A stretch of DNA of 64,000 nt, taken from positions 18,486,631 to 18,550,630 of the forward strand of contig JAVGWX010000019.1 in NCBI GenBank assembly GCA_036924085.1, in the 5' to 3' direction. The notes under the pieces were generated by a model that was not told the origin of the DNA, did not search any database, and was given only the letters and a program-made list of their open reading frames with translations. This document shows positions 33,086 through 43,245 of this stretch, piece by piece. The position numbers and the translations under genes were made by a program. The stretch comes from Ariolimax columbianus (taxonomy: Eukaryota; Mollusca; Gastropoda; Stylommatophora; Arionidae). The first letter of the stretch is position 1. Each line of letters starts with the position of its first letter.

Positions 33086-33454
33086 CTAATTCAAGAATAT
33101 GGATCAGAGAGAAGACAAACACGGTCAGAAAAATGCCACGCTGAAACCAGATGCATCTGGCTGAAAACCACAGCTATCACAACCTCACTTTAATATTTGA
33201 CACAACGTCCTTTTCAGAATGAACGCAGGAGAAGAAACTTCTAGATCCCACAAGAACTAATCACTCATGGACGCAGATTAATACAACAGTCTTCAGTAGC
33301 AAAACCGATTGAGAAATATTAAAATTTTTGTAGGAAGTCATTAATAAATTTAAAAGTTTAGTATGCTGAAAGTTTAGTATTTCTATTGATATAATCAAGA
33401 ACATTGGACAGCTAATAAGGAAAGTTTGAGAAAGTTTACAAGCTGATATAAACT

Positions 33455-33860
33455 GATAATAGGATTCCAGAATTATAGTTATGAGGAAAGACTCAGAAAA
33501 AACAGGTCTACATTGTCTAGAATAGAGAAGAATTTGAGGTGACTCAATACAGGTTTATAAGATACTTAACGGAAAGGCAAAATTAGACTAACAAGATTTT
33601 TCAAAATGCAGCCACTTAAAAAGAACAAGAGGGCACAGCCACAAATTAATTAAATAAAAGTTTAGATTAGATACCAGAAAATATTTTTTCAGTCAGAGAG
33701 TGGGGACTACTTGGAATGCGTTGTCACAGGAAATAGTGGAGGCAGAGTCAATTAATGCATTCAAGAAGATATTGGATGTACATAGTTATTTTTAGATCAT
33801 AATAAAAGAAACTGGTTAAATGCAGACTCTGCAGTCTTCTAAACCAGTATAAAGAAGTTA
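33455..33860 (+). mobile_element. LINE family L copy
   Basis: Starts GATTCCAGAATTATAGTTAT, ends CAGTCTTCTAAACCAGTATA. Tail frame decayed. Confidence 0.75.
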
Positions 33861-34025
33861 TTTGTATTGACTCAACTGAGTGGATTAGTTAATACTACTT
33901 ATGTGTGTGGGGAGGCTTCACTGTCACACAATTGCTTGACAGGATCTTGCTTATTAACTATCAATATAATTATAACTTTTTTTCATTTGAGTATACTGTG
34001 TTTGAAAGTTGAAAGTGTTGTTATA

Positions 34026-34295
34026 ATGCCTAACAAAATGTTATGTGTTATATGTTGCCATTGTAAACATAGGGATGGGAAGGATTGTAATAAGTATTTT
34101 TGTACTTAGAGAACATATACACCAAAGAACAAAAGATACTGTGCTGCGTGTGCACATAAGATGTACCCTTATTATAAGACCACTAATACAACTGTCCACT
34201 TTAGTGCTAACTTTAACTGGGAGGGGGTGGCATGGTGTTGTGGGGGGTGTCGTCATGTGTGCCCCAACAACCTCACTGGATACGGGACGACTTGA
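34026..34295 (+). pseudogene. Cys-rich small reading frame with one stop
   Basis: From ATG at 34026 to TGA at 34293 there are 90 codons broken by a single TAG at 34107-34109. The product is very Cys-rich in paired patterns: CVICCHCKH, CNKYFC, then YCAACAHK, and WCCGGCRHVC. Such spacing suggests zinc binding. It lies in the robo intron, and I find no fit to the robo phase chain. The base composition is richer in G/C than around it. It may be a decayed transposon- or parasite-derived gene, or a chance frame. I do not recognise it. Confidence 0.35.
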
Positions 34296-34299
34296 CTTG

Positions 34300-34780
34300 A
34301 AAAGGGCATTTAGTGGCAGGTTGTAGTAACTCCTCTTCCCCCTCCTCCCGTCCCAGCATGCTGACGAAGGTGGACCCGGTCCTCCAGGCTGTTGTGCATG
34401 GGGATCACGTCAATCCACATCTCGGCAGTCAAACTGCCTTGAAAACAGCCGGTTTCCATGGAATGCTACATGAAAGAGAAATTGTGGTCTTGGCCAGTAT
34501 ATTGTGCCTGACCCTGTCATGGGATATTTATTTAGGTTGATAGTGGATGTTCAATTCCCACTCCATATGGCATCTCTAACTTGCATTAAATTCTATTTAA
34601 AGTAACACATCCTCTTTATCTTTTCAAGTTTCTTACTGTCCGGCACTAAACCCCTAAAAAACATTCCTTGGATTGTGTCCCTCTTGCCAGGCCTTCCAAT
34701 CTCTATAGACTCATCTCCAATATGAAGAGAATATTTTGTAACTCGTGTTTTACATAATTAGAGTTGTCTTTCTTAAGTGG
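34300..34780. other. robo intron; GC-richer stretch, not assigned
   Basis: A + frame at 34313-34540 (PSMLTKVDPVLQAVVHGDHV) follows the Cys-rich frame in another phase. A possible acceptor CCGTCCCAG at 34356 fits no robo phase without an early stop. Confidence 0.3.
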
Positions 34781-34781
34781 T

Positions 34782-35025
34782 GGAGCATGTAGCTCAGTTG
34801 ATGAGATTATACCACGACAGCGTTTCAAAATAACGGACGGACAGAAACAAAAATCCAGGCATGATTTGTTCCTGGTACGACCACTCCTCCAGTTGACCCA
34901 GCTGTAAATGGGTACCTGACATATGAGTTAGAGGAAAGTATGAACAGCAAGGAAGGGATCTGGCCACCCCATCTCACATAGGCTGCAGCTTAGTCCATGA
35001 AGAGTTATCTTCAACGCTGGCGACA
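34782..35025 (+). mobile_element. SINE-3 copy
   Basis: A-box-like GTAGCTCAGTTGATGAGAT, then GTTGACCCAGCTGTAAATGG with GTACCTGAC and the tail GATCTGGCCACCCCATCTCA. Confidence 0.65.
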
Positions 35026-35035
35026 ATTGTTTCCA

Positions 35036-35149
35036 TGAGACCTACCTTTACCGTTACCATGGGACCTACCTTTACCGTTACCATGGGACCTACCTTTACC
35101 ATGGGACCTACCTTCACCGTTACCATGGGACCTACCTTTACCGATACCA
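35036..35149 (+). repeat. 24-bp tandem array, ~5 copies
   Basis: Unit CCTACCTTTACCGTTACCAT plus GGGA; one copy lacks the CCGTTA part. Confidence 0.9.
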
Positions 35150-35194
35150 TATTCAAATTATGTTTTGTATAGAAATAAAGTTCCTTCTTCTGCA

Positions 35195-35440
35195 TCTGTC
35201 CTATTTTGTTACATTAGGCCTGCGATATCTGCATATTTCAGTGCAACACATCCAGTTTCAGCAAAGCATATTTGGGACAGGGGTTGATTTCTATTCTCTT
35301 AGACATGCTACTTGGGTTCAGCCTGTTTCCAGGACTGCCACTTTGAAGTGGAATAGGGTCTTGATCAGCTCTGATGCGCTGACTTTGACACATCAATTAC
35401 TGACTGCAGTCAACTCGTTCACTGCATCTTCAGTGGCAAA
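35195..35440 (-). repeat. dispersed family E copy
   Basis: GCGATATCTGCATATTTCAG, CAACACATCCAGTTTCAGCA, then TTGATCAGCTCTGATGCGCTG. Aligns with 50740-50985 and 14435-15110. Confidence 0.5.
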
Positions 35441-35654
35441 CAAAGTTTGAAGTATAGGTAGTTGATTAATACATTTAATATTATGTGCAGTGGATGGCGG
35501 AAGATAAAACGGGTCATTCTAAAGTGGACTAAGATGGATGTGGGTGAGGTGAGGGTAATAAAAAGGCAAGAATTTTGTGGACATCTTTTATAAATGGGCT
35601 CATTACAGAAAGCCTGTATCCGAGTTATCTCAATACCAATTGTTATACAGGATG

Positions 35655-35740
35655 AGATCGCTAGCTTCGTATACATCCCTCTTTAGTTACCTTTTATGAC
35701 ATGCTTTGAAGGTTACAGCGGTTCTTGTCTTTTGAACCCG
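35655..35740 (+). repeat. dispersed family F copy
   Basis: TTAGTTACCTTTTATGACATG then TTTGAAGGTTACAGCGG. It ends about 95 bases before the robo exon at 35835. Confidence 0.45.
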
Positions 35741-35834
35741 GGTGCCACTGAGGTTGTCTAGTTACGTGGTCTCCTGATGATATGTTTAGCCACAATCCGA
35801 ACTAAACTGTGTGCCATGTTATGAAATGTCTCAG

Positions 35835-35969
35835 ACAGTAATAAGAAGTACCGGAAGCACAAGTCGTCAACCCGGCCTCACAGCCCATATAGCACCGACA
35901 GCAACATGAGCGCTGTGATACATAAGCCATACCCAAAGAGTGAGAGAAAGAAACAGTTGATGGAGCAAG
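35835..35969 (+). CDS. robo: robo exon with SP-STDSNMSA block
   Basis: Acceptor ATGTCTCAG ends at 35834, donor CAAG|GTTGGT starts at 35970. Phase 1 in and out, 135 bases. Residues RPHSPYSTDSNMSAV correspond to RPTSPVSTDSNMSAA of Robo1, so identity is secure. The exon starts with a basic run (NKKYRKHK) and ends in another (YPKSERKKQ). Because it is symmetric it can be skipped without a frameshift. It follows a dispersed family F repeat at 35655-35740. Confidence 0.93.
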
Positions 35970-36189
35970 GTTGGTGTTACTTTTGTTTTTGTTATTTTTT
36001 GCTTTCATTTCCCAACTTCTTGATGGTATTTATGGTTTATCGGTTATGTCTTACCATACCTGAGTGGTACACAAGTTGAAAAGAATATAGCCACTGTAAC
36101 CTTCCATGCATGTTGAAATTAGGGATGCACTTTAATATATAAGTAAATGCCAAATAGTACATTCAATGAACTATTTGTATTCTGCTGAA

Positions 36190-36530
36190 TAGGAACAGTA
36201 GTTGCCCATTGCAAACGAAGATGGCGACAGCGTTAGATTATGCTGCGAGATGTGTTCTTGTGTAGCTATAGAGACCAATCCTGGCATGGCAGACTTTGCT
36301 GCACTCTGGCACTTATTTGAGGGAGTCGCTGTGGAGTTATGATGCATTTTACTCTTTCATGTGGCACTTTATGGTTTGCTGACTCTGACGCAAGCAGTCA
36401 GCTATTGTTTACTGACCCTGATGCAAGTGGTCAGCTATTGTTTACTGACCCTAATACAAGTTGTCAACTATGAGCCACTAGTTTGCTGTCAACTCATTCG
36501 CTGTTGCGTCTCTGACCTCAAAATGTTGAA
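36190..36530. repeat. family E/D mosaic with a 33-bp triplet
   Basis: Starts AGTTGCCCATTGCAAACGAA, like family D. At 36374-36472 the unit GTTTACTGACCCTGATGCAA plus GTGGTCAGCTATT occurs three times, spacing 33; this unit is a piece of family E, so the array grew inside the element. Confidence 0.55.
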
Positions 36531-36734
36531 AGAATAAATTGTTTTCCAAGCATTTTTGACACTATCTATGCTTTTTGGGGGGTTTAGTGGTTACATAAAT
36601 AAGGTTGTCTCTTTTGTTCTTTATTTCTATCATGTCTCGGATTTTGTTGTATCCATGACACAAGAATAAACACTGCATCATTCATTCACACAGTGAGAAA
36701 TATTTTATATAACTTTGCCTATTTCTAAATCCAG

Positions 36735-36794
36735 CCAGAAAATATGGACAACGAAAAGATGGTGATATGCAAGACTTAGAAATAGAAGAAACAG
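36735..36794 (+). CDS. robo: robo 60-bp cassette exon
   Basis: A small exon between a TTTCTAAATCCAG acceptor and an AACAG|GTTAGT donor; phase 1 in and out. It encodes ARKYGQRKDGDMQDLEIEE then T. It supplies the G that with AA of the next exon makes a Glu codon. Composition is charged and it has no known motif. Skipping keeps the frame, so it may be alternative. Support is splice-site quality, phase match on both sides and position between two well-supported exons. Confidence 0.65.
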
Positions 36795-36947
36795 GTTAGT
36801 GTAAAAGCACTTAATTTTAGTTTCGTACCAAATTTGATTTGAACTCATATTTGTACACTTTGATCTAACATGCTTAAATATGTTTGTGTGTGAGTTAGTG
36901 TGCGCATCATTATATATGTTCAACTATTGCTTGGCTTGACTAAGATC

Positions 36948-37455
36948 AGGGATGGACAAAGTTGCCACTAACATATAGCCTAACAATAGAATTATGTCCC
37001 AAGGATGGACAAAGTCGCCCCAAACATATAGGCCTATCAATAGAGTATGTTCCAAGGATGGACAAAGTTGTCACAAACATATAGTCTAACAATAGAATTA
37101 TGTCCCAAGGATGGACAAAGTTGTCACAAACATTTAGACTAACAATAGAATTATGTCCCAAGGATGGACAAAGTCATCCCAAACATATAGACTAACAATA
37201 GAATTTATGTCCCAAGGATGGACAAAGTTGTCACAAACATTTAGACTAACAATAGAATTATGTCCCAAGGATGGACAAAGTCATCCCAAACATATAGACT
37301 AACAATAGAATTATGTCCCAAGGATGGACAAGGTTTACACTAACAATAGAATTATGTCCCAAGGATGGACAAAGTTGTCACAAACATATAGACTAACAAT
37401 AGAATTATGTCCCAAGGATGGACAAGGTTTACACTAACATATAGAATTATGTCCG
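36948..37455 (+). repeat. ~53-bp minisatellite, ~9 copies
   Basis: Unit about AGGATGGACAAAGTTGTCAC, AAACATATAGACTAACAATA, GAATTATGTCCCA, with two shortened units near 37330 and 37430. It starts 150 bases after the 60-bp robo exon. Confidence 0.92.
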
Positions 37456-37604
37456 GTGTTTAATAATTTGATTTTATAACATATCCTTATACAGTGCATT
37501 GCCTATCAAGCAAAGGATCATGGCTGTAGATGGCAATTTAAAAGAAACATGTGCCAAAGTATTGTGTGTGTTTTGGCTGTGGTAGTTTCTGTAGAAGTTT
37601 GTTT

Positions 37605-37670
37605 TTAGATGATAAGCTTGCTAACCCCATGTGCAACTCTCTAGTCATTTTTTATGAAGGTGCAGTTGCC
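37605..37670 (+). repeat. dispersed family F fragment
   Basis: AAGCTTGCTAACCCCATGTG with CATTTTTTATGAAGGTGC, like 60085-60165. Confidence 0.4.
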
Positions 37671-37994
37671 ATCTTCTTTCCTCCCAAGTAAGGGGTCCCA
37701 GACCAGGAGATTTGATAACATAAAGAGAATAAATTTATAAAAATCATTTGAGTAACTACATGGTTAACTGAAAGTGTGCCATATCAGGGTCATAGACTTG
37801 ATTTGTGTTCTGGTAGAAACAAGAGCTCTAACCACTCTGCCTTCTGTAGTACTCATACGAGAAGAAAGAAGATGTGTCATAGAACAGTCTTCATTGATTG
37901 CACCTTGACATCCCCATATGTGTTCAGTCCCTTTCATTGTAGAAAGTGCAGACAACAGAGCGCGAACTCCATAGCTCTTGTTGCAGCTTAGAAA

Positions 37995-38165
37995 TTTTCA
38001 CCTGACTGTCAGGTACCCATTTACATCTGAGTCAGCTGGAAGAAAAAAGTAATACAATGAAAAAAGCCACGTCATGGCCTGGTTTGTCAAATCGGCACGG
38101 CGTTGTTCGAACCTGGTACATTTAGATTGCAAACCAAATTCACAATCTCATCGAATCTCCTACGA
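37995..38165 (-). mobile_element. SINE-3-like copy
   Basis: The reverse strand reads ACCAGGTTCGAACAACGCC (B box) and AGCTGACTCAGATGTAAATG with GGTACCTGACAG. Confidence 0.5.
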
Positions 38166-38169
38166 AGAG

Positions 38170-38995
38170 TAACAAATTAATCGTAATAATATTTTTGTTG
38201 TATAACAAATATTACACTTACTTAATTCCCTCTCATAATTGCAGTTTGTTGTCAACAACAGCTTGGCCATTGTTATTATCTTATAACGAGATTATAAGCG
38301 TCATAGTTCCACAGAGTTCAACTGTTTATCAACAGAATGAGAATTGACAGTTATTTTAATCTATAAGATTTGAAACTAAGAAAATTGCTAAATAGAGTAA
38401 TGGTTATTATATGTAATAATTGAAAATGCACAAGCACTTGCGACACTTGGAATTCTGATATTCACACAGGCATGTTATGCCTGTTGCCAGGTAGCCAACG
38501 GCTATCCATAATAATGTTTTTTATTGTGTAATATTTGTTTTCCGCAGTTTACTAAGTTCAGTTGAAGTTTGAACTCCAGTAAGGATCTATGTAGAGATGA
38601 GGAAAAAACCTATTTGACACATTTTGCTGTCACTGCCAAGGCAAACAACATACATTTCTAAGCCCTGTAAACCCCTCAACGGATCTTAGAAATGCAAACA
38701 TTGGCATAATCATTTTTTCAAATTTAATTTGTGTTTTTAAATATGGATGTGTAACCACGTACAAGCAGTTTATTATGGTCTGTGTAGCAGCATGGGTATC
38801 ACCACACCACTACACACCGTTCGATGTGCTCAATATATCAAGCTCTGGCTATTTACATTAAGTTTCAGTTCGTGACAAAAGCTTTGAGTTTCTTTTCAGC
38901 ACATTTGCAACATTTTTTTCTTGTGTGTTATGCACCGTTCTTTAATAATTTTACATGACAAAGTCAGGATTTACACTACTTGGAGACAATGTGCA
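38170..38995. other. robo intron; one half of a ~110-bp dispersed repeat
   Basis: At 38455-38560 GGCATGTTATGCCTGTTGCC and AGGTAGCCAACGGCTATCC recur at 41560-41660 (TGTTGCCAGGTAGCCAAAGG). Otherwise AT-rich, nothing recognised. Confidence 0.4.
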
Positions 38996-38998
38996 ATT

Positions 38999-39775
38999 AT
39001 TATCATTAATGCCACCAGCATCAACATACCATCTTCATTATCACCACCACCACCATACTTCCCCATCATCACCACCACCATACTTCACCTTCCCCATCAT
39101 CACCACTACCTTCCCCATCATCACCACTACCTTCCCCATCATCACCACTACCTTCCCCATCATCACCACTACCTTCCCCATCATCACCACTACCTTCCCC
39201 ATCATCACCACTACCTTCCCCATCATCACCACTACCTTCCCCATCATCACCACCACCATACTTCACCTTCCCCATCATCACCACTACCTTCCCCATCATT
39301 ACCACTACCTTCCCCATCATCACCACCACCATACTTCACCTTCCCCATCATCACCACTACCTTCCCCATCATCACCACTACCTTCCCCATCATAACCACT
39401 ACCGTCCCCATCATCACCACTACCTTCCCCATCATCACCACTACCATCCCCATCATCACCACTACCTTCCCCATCATCACCATCTCCATCCTTTACATTC
39501 CCATCATCACCATCCCCATTACTATCAGCATCATCTCCACCACTACTACCATCATTTCCACCACTACCAGCATCATCTCCACCACCAACATCATCACATC
39601 CACCCCCATCATCATCTCATCCACCCTTATCATCATAATCATCACCACCATCCTTATCATCATCATACTCAACATCATCACCACCACCAGCATCATGACC
39701 ACCAACATCACCAATACCATTATTTCCACCACCATCTCCATCACCACTACCACATCATCATCATCAGATTGCACC
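38999..39775 (+). repeat. 21-bp minisatellite grading into (ATC/ACC)n
   Basis: Main unit TACCTTCCCCATCATCACCAC (21 bases), with longer blocks marked by ACCACCATACTTCACC; after about 39530 it decays to trinucleotide ATC/ACC. All six frames are nearly open; one encodes a heptad LPHHHHY. It lies in the robo intron between 36794 and 40868; the purine-only opposite strand is notable. Confidence 0.93.
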
Positions 39776-39899
39776 ACTGTTATTGACCTGCATATAAAAA
39801 TCCTGTATCAAGCAATAATATGTTCTTATATGAGTGATTTCACCCTAGTATTGTCTGGGATGCAAAGAGCAGTGCCCCTAACATTTAAAGCATAACAAT

Positions 39900-40200
39900 T
39901 AAATGGAGCTAAAGTAGATTTTGCATTGTACTAGCAACCTGATGTAAAACAATTGTTACAGAAACCATCAATGCATGTACTCCAATACAGGTTTTCTGCA
40001 CGTGGGACATTAGTAGTGGTTGTCTTATGCTTCAGATGCAGCATCAAGACAAAATTATGATTTTTGTAGCATGTTGCTGTACATGTCGAGGTTGTTAACA
40101 CCATGGACAATCCTAATAAGTCACCTGTCACCACACTAATAATAAGGCCAAGGTATAGGCACAATACTTTTACAAATGAAGTGTTATAATTTTAACTGGG
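39900..40200. other. robo intron, nothing firm
   Basis: A weak family F resemblance near 40110-40150 (GTCACCTGTCACCACAC). No exon. Confidence 0.25.
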
Positions 40201-40204
40201 CTAG

Positions 40205-40350
40205 ATATTCTGTGGTGGGGTGACCAGTTCTTTTCCTTGCTTTCTCAAATAAGTCAGGTACCAAATTACAAATAAGCATGAGGGAGCATGCCAAGACCAG
40301 AGATTGAATCTGCCCCATTCCCATGATAGTCCAGCACTCAAACCACTGCT
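40205..40350 (-). mobile_element. SINE-3 copy
   Basis: The reverse strand starts AGCAGTGGTTTGAGTGCTGG (A box), has CAGATTCAATCTC (B box), then TTGGTACCTGACTTATTTG and GGTCACCCCA. Confidence 0.55.
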
Positions 40351-40867
40351 ATTCAGAAGTTCTATTAGTAAAGTGTAAAAAATATAAATGACCATTGCAA
40401 TATATAATATACTTACCACATTAACTATTCAATTTAAACACAACTGTGCAATTATGACATGATGTTGTTTGTCTGCACTGTGATGGCACATGCAGGACAC
40501 TCTTGACATCCTTAGCAACCATATGAACAAGTTTCAATACAAAGACATGCTTGTTATAATTTCTATCCCACTTTTAAGGTCTTCATTTGAAGCCCCCTCA
40601 TATAAGTAAATTGTTAATTTTTTTATCACTACACCGGTCATAGTACTAGTAGATGGATGGCTCTGTGCTGCAGTGGATAAGCTTCTCTGATACTGAGCAG
40701 CTCATGGCAGTTAATGTTTGACAGATTCCATGTTGGGATGTCAATTTTGTTTATTTGCTTTGTCCTGCTTCAATAACCTTTGCTTGACTTATCATAACAT
40801 TATTGCATTTGCTTACTCCCTTCCATGTATGCCATGCCATTATCTACCCCAGCACTCCCTTTTACAG

Positions 40868-41088
40868 AAATGGATCTGCCTGAATATCATCGACCATATA
40901 ACCCTACCACCCCCTTCAGCCACAACTGTCGAACTTTTCTGTCATCTTCCACTGGAGGGTACAGGGTACCCATGATGCAATCTGACCAAAGAGAAAATAA
41001 CTCTTCTAACCCCACACATCCTTTTTCTCAACCCTTGACCCCAGTGTCCAGGCTACAAACTTCTGCTTCTAGTTTTGGAAATACAGAT
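40868..41088 (+). CDS. robo: robo penultimate exon (candidate)
   Basis: Acceptor CCCTTTTACAG ends at 40867 with a good pyrimidine tract; donor GAT|GTAAGTAT at 41089 is near-consensus. Phase 1 in, phase 0 out, 73 codons plus a split one. The start EMDLPEYHRPYNPTTPFSHN lies where vertebrate Robo1 has the CC3 region (DDLPPPPVPPPA); a DLP start is retained but the proline run is not. The rest is Ser/Asn/Pro/Thr-rich. I see no other motif. It belongs to the gene by phase, strand, position and composition, but the evidence by similarity is weak. Confidence 0.75.
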
Positions 41089-41099
41089 GTAAGTATATG

Positions 41100-41780
41100 T
41101 TCTTGCTGGTGGTAAATGTCAAGTCTCAAAAATCATTTAGTGTACCATTTTTTTCTTGCGGAACGCTTGAATTGACTTCATTTGTTGATCCCATCTGTTG
41201 AAAATAGGAAAATTAGTATGGGCAACCTTCTTTTTTTTTTTTACTTTTTTTTTTTGTTCAGTAGATCACGCAAGAGTTTTGATTATCCATCCTGTTTCGG
41301 GTCACACAAGACTTTGTACATCCTGCTTCAAGCAACATCAATTTAACAATATCATAATACTCTTACATCATTGCATACAAATAAACAATAAAAACTTTAC
41401 AGCTGTATGTCAAATACAAATAATTAAGGTTTTTATATATCTCACACAAAATTATACACTATTTAAAATCAGTTTTAATTGATTGTGGTCCATGTAAAAC
41501 ACTGCTGTTTACACATTTGAGTTGCCAACATGCTTGGAATCCTGGTTTTTAAACAGGCATGTTAATGTCTGTTGCCAGGTAGCCAAAGGCTATCGACTAT
41601 CCATAGTAGGTATTTTAAACTTTCTGCAGATTACTAGGCCTGGGGGAAGGTACAAATAGTTTTGGTAGATTTTTTACTATAATTTTGTGTCCGGGCAGCG
41701 ACTGTTAAGCCTACTCTTTTCAATTTCCAATTGCCAAGAAATTTTTAACGTGTTCAAAACTGAACACGAGATCCCAGAGA
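41100..41780. other. robo intron; poly-T and repeat half
   Basis: Two T-rich runs at about 41229-41256, AT-rich sequence, then the second copy of the ~110-bp repeat noted at 38455 (about 41510-41660). Confidence 0.35.
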
Positions 41781-41890
41781 TCAAGGGAATTTTTAACAGA
41801 ACATCCCTATCTGCACTGTGATTCGAAGCCACGACCTCCAATACCCGAGACGGACACCTTACCTCGATCGCATATAGTGGTCAATGATGA
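41780..41890 (-). mobile_element. tRNA-like SINE head
   Basis: The reverse strand has GCGATCGAGGTAAGGTGTCC and GGCTTCGAATCACAGTG, an A/B box pair of a tRNA-derived promoter. No clear body. Confidence 0.5.
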
Positions 41891-42140
41891 GCATAGTTTG
41901 TCTATTGTTTAATGTTTGCTCATTAAACAGTCTTAGTACTTTCCTGTTAAAGTTTCCTGTTCTAATCTATTATCAACTTCTTTGATTACATTCAAAACAA
42001 CTATGTTTTACAATTCACAAAACCTTGTTGCTAATGGTACTTAACATTTTCAGAAGTTACTTTTGTTGTCTGGGCCATGCCATGCTTTCTCTGTTAATGT
42101 TCCTATTCATGGATTGGTGACCTTTTCATGATGGAAGGCT

Positions 42141-42455
42141 GTATTAAGTTAGCTGTAAATTAAATGATGCATTAAGATAGCTATAAACCTAATAAGGACG
42201 CATTAAGATAGCTATAAACATAATAAGGACGCATTAAGATAGCTATAAACATAATAAGGACGCATTAAGTTAACTGCAAACATAATAGGGATGCATTAAG
42301 TTAACTGCAAACATAATAGGGACGCATTAAGTTAACTGCAAACATAATAGGGACGCCTTAAGTTAACTGCAAACATAATAGGGACGCATTAAGTTAACTG
42401 CAAACATAATAGGGACGCATTAAGTTAACTGCAAACATAATAATGACGTATTCAA
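42141..42455 (+). repeat. 31-32-bp minisatellite, ~10 copies
   Basis: Unit about GACGCATTAAGTTAACTGCA plus AACATAATAGGG. The first copies use the variant AAGATAGCTATAAACATAAT. Confidence 0.92.
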
Positions 42456-42944
42456 GAAACTTCAATTAGGGGCACTACAAAATTTACATTATTTTGTAAA
42501 AATCTAACTAGTGGTGCCAATCAGACAAGGAAGTAGGGGATGTTAAAGTATGATCTACAGTTACATTAGAACTACATCATGAGCCTAGCAGGTGTTAAAA
42601 TCTCACTTATAACTTACGAATGTTTTATTTGTGGCCATCTGTCAGGGAGGATTATTTCAGTGAGTTTTCTTTTAATCTTTAGTATTTAAAATTTATTCAT
42701 TTTAAGATTACAACAAAAATTTTAAAATACGAACAAAAACGTGAATAAAAATAAATAAATTTGTTCTGCTAAATTTTAATTCGTCCAAAGGATCACACTT
42801 AATTACTTATAGGGTCACATGCAGGTGCAAGCGCTGGTCCCTCTCCCCTCCCAATCTTATTAGAGCAGTCATGAATTTAAATTTGTGGTTTGATTCCTGA
42901 TCTTATTAGCTCATACATTTTTTTTAAAGTTTTATTTCTCTATT

Positions 42945-43030
42945 GCCCTATGTTTTTAATTTTGCGCCTGTCGGCCCAGTGCATCCGACTTCAGCATGTA
43001 TTTTATGTAAGGCTCTGCTTCCTCTTGCAT
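42945..43030 (-). repeat. dispersed family E scrap
   Basis: GCGCCTGTCGGCCCAGTGCA and CCGACTTCAGCATG align with CTTTCGGTCCAACACATCCG of the 50690 copy. Confidence 0.4.
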
Positions 43031-43039
43031 TTTTTAAGA

Positions 43040-43138
43040 GTTAGCTTGCCTGGAGTAATGGCCGGTGCTGTGGTGGGGAACGAACCCAGCACCTTAGTGT
43101 GGTGAGCCGTGTCACTTAAGCACTAGCCCACACCGTCC
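43040..43138 (-). mobile_element. tRNA-like SINE fragment
   Basis: The reverse strand reads GGCTAGTGCTTAAGTGACAC and GGTGCTGGGTTCGTTCCCC, which are A- and B-box-like. It ends about 110 bases before the tentative last robo exon. Confidence 0.45.
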
Positions 43139-43245
43139 TCTATTACTAACTTCATTTTCTTATTACTAGCCATTATATTTCTTTATGTAACCGTTAATTT
43201 TCTTATTACTAACAATTCATTTTCTTTTTCTCTTTTTTTTTAAAG

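Noticed and set aside
34313..34540. 75-codon frame after a good-looking acceptor
   Set aside because: No robo phase fits without an early stop, and the peptide has no match that I know; robo exons on either side already join in phase.
36948..37455. CRISPR-like regular array
   Set aside because: Units are contiguous with no unique spacers; the genome is eukaryotic.
38921..39895. 324-codon His/Pro/Thr-rich open frame
   Set aside because: Product of a 21-bp and trinucleotide repeat, with four frames open; lies inside a robo intron with no matching splice sites.
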